From positions 1 through 18,152 of the forward strand of contig CAZOPF010000110.1 of the NCBI GenBank assembly GCA_964581605.1: a stretch of 18,152 nt of DNA. Reading direction: 5' to 3'. Both the position numbers and the translations under genes were made by a program. Position 1 is the first letter of the stretch; each line of letters opens with the position of its first letter. The notes below the pieces were generated by a model. The model did no database searches, was not told the DNA's origin, and saw nothing but the letters and a program-made list of their open reading frames with translations. Below, in pieces: positions 14,145 to 18,152 of the stretch. Source of the stretch: CAADGU01 sp964581605. GTDB lineage: Bacteria > Chloroflexota > Anaerolineae > Promineifilales > Promineifilaceae.

Positions 14145-15017
14145 TCAGGGGTTTATGAGCAGATAATCACCATTTGCGGGTTGGAGCTCGGCTGAGGGAA
14201 ACAACGAGGCGGGTAGAGAGGAAGGTGAGGGGGTTTCGGGCGCGTCCAGCGCCGCTTTGATCGTGGGGATCATCAATTCGGCGGCAGCTTCGCCCAGAGC
14301 GATGTATTGTTCGCTCTTGCGCCGCGAGAAGTTGAAGTAGTTGTGCCCGGCGATAGCCGGTTCAATCAGGCAGTCGGCCTGATAATAACCGCCACCGGCA
14401 TGGCGGACGAGCAGTTCGATAGCTGCAATCAAATCCCCCAGAACGCCCAACCTTTCATGGTAAATGGGCACAAACAGGTCTACGGCGATGACGTAATCCA
14501 CCCCCATCGCCCGCACGGCCGTGACCGGCAAATTATCTGTCACGCCACCATCACAGCAGAGACGGCCGTCAATCATCACCGGCGAAATGATACCCGGCAC
14601 TGAGCAACTGGCGCGCACGGCCGTAGACAGCCGCCCCCGCCGTAAATAGATGGGGATGCCATGCTGCATATCGGTGACGACGGCCGTGAACGGTATCGCC
14701 AGATCACGAATGTCCACATCGCCCACCAGATTTTGCAGATACGCCTCCATTTTGTGGAAGGAGATCAGCCCATGTCGGGAACGGGACAGGCTGGCGACCG
14801 TGCGCCAATTGGAGTCCAACGCCAGTTCGCGCATTTGTGGAATTTCCAGCCCGGCGCAATAGGCAGCGCCCACCAGTGCCCCCGCACTGGCGCCAGCAAT
14901 CGCATCAATGGGTATCCCGGCCCGCTCCAACGCGGTGAGCACACCCACATGCACCGGCCCGCGGGCCACACCGCCGCTGAGGGCCAAACCTACTTTCTTT
15001 CGTGTGTGATTGTTCAT
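14145..15017 (-). CDS. Patatin-like phospholipase (RssA/YlbK type)
   Basis: Patatin-like enzymes are lipid acyl hydrolases with a Ser-Asp dyad. The 290-residue protein has the oxyanion motif GGVARG (15-20), the nucleophile Ser44 in GASAG and the catalytic Asp156 in DGGVTDNLPV, all intact. It is close in length to bacterial RssA/YlbK proteins, with an added Pro/Ser-rich tail (residues 259-280). No signal peptide is seen. An upstream in-frame ATG at 15074 would add 19 residues, but that stretch (SPPSHCSFAPLPS) is encoded by a repeat array, so I choose the ATG at 15017, which is followed at once by the conserved KKVGLALSGG. Its Shine-Dalgarno site is weak. It may act in lipid turnover with the nearby SCP2-like lipid-binding protein. 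Confidence 0.92.
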   Translation of the reverse strand: MNNHTRKKVGLALSGGVARGPVHVGVLTALERAGIPIDAIAGASAGALVGAAYCAGLEIPQMRELALDSNWRTVASLSRSRHGLISFHKMEAYLQNLVGDVDIRDLAIPFTAVVTDMQHGIPIYLRRGRLSTAVRASCSVPGIISPVMIDGRLCCDGGVTDNLPVTAVRAMGVDYVIAVDLFVPIYHERLGVLGDLIAAIELLVRHAGGGYYQADCLIEPAIAGHNYFNFSRRKSEQYIALGEAAAELMIPTIKAALDAPETPSPSSLPASLFPSAELQPANGDYLLINP

Positions 15018-15031
15018 ACTTCTTGGTGATG

Positions 15032-15111
15032 GCAGAGGAGCGAAGGAGCAGTGGGATGGAGGAGAAAAGATCATTCCCCTCTGCCCCTCTACTCCCCTGC
15101 GCCTCTGCTCT
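15032..15111. repeat. Ten-unit octamer array with dyad symmetry (GCAGAGGA type)
   Basis: Ten 8-base units run exactly in phase over 80 bases. The left half has purine-rich units (GCAGAGGA, GCGAAGGA, ATGGAGGA) and the right half pyrimidine-rich units (TCTGCCCC, TCTACTCC, TCTGCTCT), with the centre near 15071. On the minus strand the alcohol dehydrogenase stop (15110-15112) overlaps its edge, and the patatin start is 14 bases beyond the other edge. Confidence 0.8.
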
Positions 15112-16279
15112 AAAAATCTATTTCCTGCCCGGTATAAGCATACCGGAACAGCTGCTCAATCTCTTCCAGGCTGGGGATGCGGCGAGACATGAGCAGGTTA
15201 GCGTCTACATCTACGTGTTCGCACAGCAGCGGCAGGGCGGCCTCCAACTCGGCCAGGCTGATTCCGGCATCGCGCAAACAGGTGGGCAGGCGGACTTCGT
15301 GCATCAGGCCACGCACGGCCGTTGCCAGATTTTGGGCCGCGGCCTGTTCGTCCCCATTGGGCAGGCCCAGCGCCAGCGCCAGGTCGGTGTAGCGGCTGTC
15401 GCCGCCGTTGGCCACAAATTCGATGGTGTAGGGCAGGAAGATGGCGGTGATGCGGCCGTGTGGTATCTGGCGGAAGATGGCGCCGGCCGCATGGCCCATT
15501 GCATGAGCCAACGCCACGCTGCTATTACCCAATGTTATGCCGGCAATAGCGGCGGCATTCGCCATTTTTTCGCGGGCGAGGGGGTCGTTGGCGCCGTTCT
15601 TAATGGCACGGGGCAGATAAGCAAACACCATGCGAGCTGCTTGCAGGCAAAGGCCGTCGGTGAAATCATTGGCCCAGGTGCAGCTATACGCCTCAATCGC
15701 ATGGGTGAGCACATCAATGCCGGTATCGGCCGTGACGCTGGCGGGCAATTGGGCGGTGAGCGCAGGGTCTACAATGGCTATATCGGGGGTGGTTTCGCGG
15801 TTAGCCAGGGTGAGTTTGCGGTGTTCGGCCGTATCTGTGAGGATAATGGCGAAGTTGGATTCAGAGCCGGTGCCGGCAGTGGTGGGGATGCAGATGAGCC
15901 GGGCCTTGCGGCGCAGGCCCAACTCCAACATGGGGCTGATTTCGTCCGGGGAAAGGTCGGGGCGTTCGTATAGCACCCACATTGCTTTGGCGGCATCCAT
16001 GCACGACCCGCCGCCCAAACCGATGATCCAATCTGGTTTGTAGTTCAGCATGGCCGCTGCGCCGCGTTGTATTGTTTCCAGAGAGGGATCGGGTTCTACT
16101 TCGGCGAAGATGTGATGGTGGGGTACGGCCGTGCCCAATGCCTGCTGCACCTGCGCCACATACCCCAATTGGAGCAAATTGGCGTCCGTCACAATAAAAA
16201 CACGCTCACCAGAAAGATTGCCCAACTGGCTGAGCGCATCCTCACCAAAAAAAAACTCGGGGCACTTGAAAAACCACAT
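15110..16279 (-). CDS. Iron-containing alcohol dehydrogenase
   Basis: Group III alcohol dehydrogenases reduce aldehydes or oxidise alcohols with NAD(P) and an active-site metal. The 389-residue length is typical. The dinucleotide motif GGGSCMDAAKA (89-99) and the signature TTAGTGSE (133-140) are present. The metal ligands are all there: Asp189 and His193 in GIDVLTHAIEAY, His263 in MGHAAGA, and His274 in IPHG. The substrate is not predictable (1,2-propanediol, butanol and glycerol enzymes share the fold). The ATG at 16279 has no Shine-Dalgarno site and sits next to a heptamer array. The stop lies at the edge of an octamer array. Order and spacing suggest co-transcription with the SCP2-like gene upstream. 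Confidence 0.94.
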   Translation of the reverse strand: MWFFKCPEFFFGEDALSQLGNLSGERVFIVTDANLLQLGYVAQVQQALGTAVPHHHIFAEVEPDPSLETIQRGAAAMLNYKPDWIIGLGGGSCMDAAKAMWVLYERPDLSPDEISPMLELGLRRKARLICIPTTAGTGSESNFAIILTDTAEHRKLTLANRETTPDIAIVDPALTAQLPASVTADTGIDVLTHAIEAYSCTWANDFTDGLCLQAARMVFAYLPRAIKNGANDPLAREKMANAAAIAGITLGNSSVALAHAMGHAAGAIFRQIPHGRITAIFLPYTIEFVANGGDSRYTDLALALGLPNGDEQAAAQNLATAVRGLMHEVRLPTCLRDAGISLAELEAALPLLCEHVDVDANLLMSRRIPSLEEIEQLFRYAYTGQEIDF

Positions 16280-16280
16280 G

Positions 16281-16350
16281 TGCGGTAATCGGTAATCGGT
16301 AATCGGTGATCAGTTTACCGTTTACTGATTACCGATTACTGATTACCGGT
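16281..16350. repeat. Ten-unit heptamer array with dyad symmetry (ATCGGTA type)
   Basis: Ten 7-base units fill 70 bases exactly. Left units are ATCGGTA-like, right units TACCGAT or TACTGAT. The arms 16283-16314 and 16324-16348 pair, with one extra unit on the left and a few mismatches. It contains the last base of the SCP2-like stop codon (16350-16352, minus strand) and ends one base from the alcohol dehydrogenase ATG, so it fills the spacer completely. Confidence 0.85.
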
Positions 16351-16760
16351 CAGGCCGGCCAATCCGTGTTCAGGCGAGTGCAGGCTTCCACCAATTCAAT
16401 GGCCGCTTTGGGGGCTTTCATCACTTTCATCATCGGGCCATCCAGCTTGAGCTGTTTGGTGACAATGCCTTTGATGGGGTCAATTTTCTTTTCCAAAACA
16501 CCACGCCATATTTTGATGGGGGCGTGCAGTTTGAACTCAGGTGATTTAACGGCCGGGTCGTCTGCTTTGAAGGCATCTCGACATTCACCATGCCACAAAT
16601 CCATGTAAAGGTAAATGTCTTGGGCGATTTGGTCGCCGGCGGTGATGACGAAGTAAAAATCACCTTCCCATTTGGCGGCGGCGTTTTTATAACCGGGGCT
16701 GTTGTTGAGTTCCTCTTTCAGGGCTTTAATCCATTCATCGGTTCCAAATAGAGTTCCCAT
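16350..16760 (-). CDS. SCP2 sterol-binding domain-like protein
   Basis: The 136-residue protein resembles single-domain SCP2-type lipid-binding proteins of bacteria: an N-terminal helix (DEWIKALKEELNNSPGYKNAA), then WEGDFYFVI and IYLYMDLWHGEC strands, an APIKIWRGVLEKKIDPIKGIVTKQLKLDG segment, and a final helix (VMKAPKAAIELVEACTRL). These proteins bind hydrophobic ligands such as fatty acids or sterol-like molecules in the cytoplasm; the ligand here is unknown. A strong AGGAG site lies just before the ATG at 16760, inside the last codons of the upstream O-antigen ligase-like gene, whose stop is one base away. The two genes are therefore translationally linked. The family call rests on remembered pattern, not on a search. 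Confidence 0.7.
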   Translation of the reverse strand: MGTLFGTDEWIKALKEELNNSPGYKNAAAKWEGDFYFVITAGDQIAQDIYLYMDLWHGECRDAFKADDPAVKSPEFKLHAPIKIWRGVLEKKIDPIKGIVTKQLKLDGPMMKVMKAPKAAIELVEACTRLNTDWPA

Positions 16761-16761
16761 C

Positions 16762-18081
16762 CTACATCTCCTCTTTGTTTATTAACGGTTCTGGATGGGC
16801 GGTAACGATAACACAGGGTGCCGTTTTTGCCAATGTGGTGTGGAGGTATACGGCCGTAATCAACCCCATCATAATCCAGGGTATGAAAGCTATTCTAGTA
16901 CCCCAGACAGTGTTGTCTATGAGGGCATGAAGTAATAAACCAGTAAACCCGGCCAGGCTACCAGCAGTAATAGTAAACATCAGGTCATCTGGCTGTCGCC
17001 GATAATACTGCATAGATTGGGTGCCCATGTAGAGGATGAGTAAGGCGATAGAAATAAAGGCGATAAGCCCAATCAATCCTAAATCAGTAGCAACCTGGAG
17101 AAATAAGTTGTGTGTACCAGGATTGGATGTTGGGGGAAGGGGATAAAGGCGGCTGGCGACATGGTTGAATGCCCCCATACCTGCACCTGTGAAAGGGAAG
17201 TCAGCCATCATGATGAGGGCCACCCGCCAGACATTGAGGCGAAAGGCCAGCGTATCGGGATCGGTCATATTTTGAGCAACGGTGACCTCACGGGCTGTTG
17301 CCAGCCAGAGTCCGGCCCCAATGATGGTGATGGATAGGAGGGCGGCCGTTTTGCGCCAATGGGACCACCAGAGCAACAACAATATGCTCAAGGCGGCCGC
17401 TAAATAACCGCCTCGTGATTTGGTTAATAAGAGGGCTGTGCCTATGAGCAGGCAGGCCAAAACAGCCAGAACAAAAAATTTGCCGGGGTCTCTTAAAGGG
17501 GCAGGCCATTCGTTAAGAGCAAAAGCGACGGCTAACGGCATGAGCAATAGGAGGAGAGAGGCCATTACGTTGGGGTGAACGGCATCTGTCACCAAAAAAT
17601 GGGGCAGGTAATCATAAATGGCGGGTGGGATTAGCCCCCCCTTGGTAAGGAGCCAATTGACAATGAGGGGAGAGATGATCGCTAGAGTGACACCAATAAC
17701 AATCAGGCTAACGGCCGTACCTATCAGTTGCCATCGTTTTTGCGCCCAAAAAACCAGCGCGTAGAGCATGGATAGACTGGCACACAAGCGGGATACCTGA
17801 ACAGTTGTGATATCAGGGTCTGCCGTAATCAATAAGGAAAGGATGGCGGTAAAAAACAAAAGGAAAATGGGCCAGTCGAGTGGTGTTAAGCGAGGTCGGC
17901 CGGCGTGCGTTATGGCCAGGGTAAAAAAACCAGCAACAATAATCCACCAGGCGAGGAGATCCGATGAATTGAAATGGATGTATATTCCGCCGAAGGCAAC
18001 CAGAAAAATACCGGCAAACGGCCGAATTTGATGCCATGCCCACTTAGTGATCGTTTGCAAATAAGTTAGCGATTGGGTCAT
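16762..18081 (-). CDS. O-antigen ligase/polymerase-like membrane protein
   Basis: The 439-residue protein has about ten to twelve hydrophobic helices. It carries the signatures of the Wzy/WaaL-type family: LLTKSRGGYLA near the middle, then a large outer loop with FRLNVWRVALIMMADFPF and TGAGMGAFNH, and HNLFLQVATDLGLIGLIAF. Such proteins join or polymerise polysaccharide units at the outer face of the membrane. The substrate is unknown and no glycosyltransferase lies in the window, so this gene may be the end of a locus continuing to the right, or a stand-alone paralogue. The start codon ATG at 18081 lies inside an octamer array, so the first four residues (MTQS) are repeat-encoded; no Shine-Dalgarno site is visible. 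The end is coupled to the SCP2-like gene. Confidence 0.85.
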   Translation of the reverse strand: MTQSLTYLQTITKWAWHQIRPFAGIFLVAFGGIYIHFNSSDLLAWWIIVAGFFTLAITHAGRPRLTPLDWPIFLLFFTAILSLLITADPDITTVQVSRLCASLSMLYALVFWAQKRWQLIGTAVSLIVIGVTLAIISPLIVNWLLTKGGLIPPAIYDYLPHFLVTDAVHPNVMASLLLLLMPLAVAFALNEWPAPLRDPGKFFVLAVLACLLIGTALLLTKSRGGYLAAALSILLLLWWSHWRKTAALLSITIIGAGLWLATAREVTVAQNMTDPDTLAFRLNVWRVALIMMADFPFTGAGMGAFNHVASRLYPLPPTSNPGTHNLFLQVATDLGLIGLIAFISIALLILYMGTQSMQYYRRQPDDLMFTITAGSLAGFTGLLLHALIDNTVWGTRIAFIPWIMMGLITAVYLHTTLAKTAPCVIVTAHPEPLINKEEM

Positions 18082-18148
18082 TGGGTAATTAAGTAATGGA
18101 AGCGGCTCATTACCAAATTACTCAACTACATAATTACTGCACGGTTAC
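18069..18148. repeat. Ten-unit octamer array at the right edge of the window (GTAATTAA/ATTACCAA type)
   Basis: Ten 8-base units run in phase (GCGATTGG, GTCATTGG, GTAATTAA, GTAATGGA, then ATTACCAA, ATTACTCA, ATTACTGC and degenerate ones). The arms 18081-18098 and 18108-18125 pair at 15 of 18 positions around a 9-base loop. The O-antigen ligase-like gene starts within it. The array may extend beyond the window. Confidence 0.75.
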
Positions 18149-18152
18149 TTAA

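Larger units (their letters stand above)
843..17718. repeat. Dispersed palindromic octamer ACGGCCGT, about 38 copies
   Basis: Copies start at 843, 999, 1348, 1622, 1657, 2062, 2857, 3086, 3253, 3773, 3892, 4592, 4712, 4858, 7486, 8058, 8439, 8653, 8850, 9471, 10499, 10878, 11071, 11921, 12022, 12375, 12839, 13199, 13783, 13949, 14515, 14562, 14617, 14680, 15315, 16125, 16850 and 17711 (counted by eye). With equal base frequencies about 0.28 copies are expected. Thirty-five are inside genes: about 20 as Thr-Ala-Val, 12 as x-Gly-Arg and 3 as Arg-Pro. None lies in 4866-7485 or 9479-10498. Confidence 0.9.

Noticed and set aside
14145..15074. Longer patatin reading starting at 15074
   Set aside because: The extra 19 residues are encoded by the octamer array and the conserved domain starts right after the ATG at 15017.
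15002..15973. Long plus-strand open frame (323 codons) opposite the alcohol dehydrogenase
   Set aside because: It covers the intact dehydrogenase gene and a repeat array, is Gly/Ala/Gln-rich and has no motif.
16281..16350. CRISPR-like array
   Set aside because: Units are 7 bases without spacers and with inverted symmetry; no cas gene is nearby. The same applies to the other arrays.

Overview
The window looks like a chromosomal stretch from an uncultivated Chloroflexota bacterium (Anaerolineae-like). This is inferred from the mix of gene families (DUF4013 membrane protein, SCP2-like protein, an effector-associated domain, a RecD2 helicase) and from the spacer architecture. No rRNA, tRNA, CRISPR array, transposase or phage gene was seen.

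Layout. Bases 47-742 (minus) encode a DUF4013 membrane protein, divergent from a plus-strand run: fmt (871-1803), a ketopantoate reductase-like gene (1860-2909), a class II aldolase (2974-3699) and a glycerophosphodiester phosphodiesterase (3867-4655) closed by a bidirectional hairpin terminator. A minus-strand gene (4740-6728) encodes a secreted, membrane-anchored protein with seven propeller-like repeats. A 534-base gene-free spacer rich in inverted repeats follows. Then come, on plus, a RecD2-type helicase (7263-9596), a VapBC-like toxin-antitoxin pair whose toxin is frameshifted (9650-10313), and a HAM1-like nucleotide pyrophosphatase fused to a C-terminal effector-associated (death-like) domain (10326-11144). 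The rest is on minus, in reading order: O-antigen ligase-like protein (18081-16762), SCP2-like protein (16760-16350), iron-containing alcohol dehydrogenase (16279-15110), patatin-like phospholipase (15017-14145), MFS transporter (14028-12769), response regulator (12488-12120), GNAT acetyltransferase (12123-11626) and a hypothetical protein (11568-11149).

Two layers of non-gene structure stand out. First, the palindromic octamer ACGGCCGT occurs about 38 times, mostly inside genes and in all three codon phases, much like the HIP1 octamer of cyanobacteria. Second, most spacers between co-directional genes are filled by strictly phased 7-base or 8-base tandem units folded into an inverted repeat. 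Several span about ten units (70 or 80 bases), each with its own unit sequence. They often contain the upstream stop codon and abut, or supply, the downstream start codon, and the genes after them mostly lack a Shine-Dalgarno sequence. Related arrays and a GTAGGGGCG-type palindrome lie in frame inside recD2.

The genes do not form one pathway. The most system-like segment is 9597-11144: a toxin-antitoxin module directly followed by the NTP pyrophosphatase/effector-associated fusion, lower in ACGGCCGT at its start and possibly an acquired conflict-related island. All calls come from reading the sequence; no database search was run.
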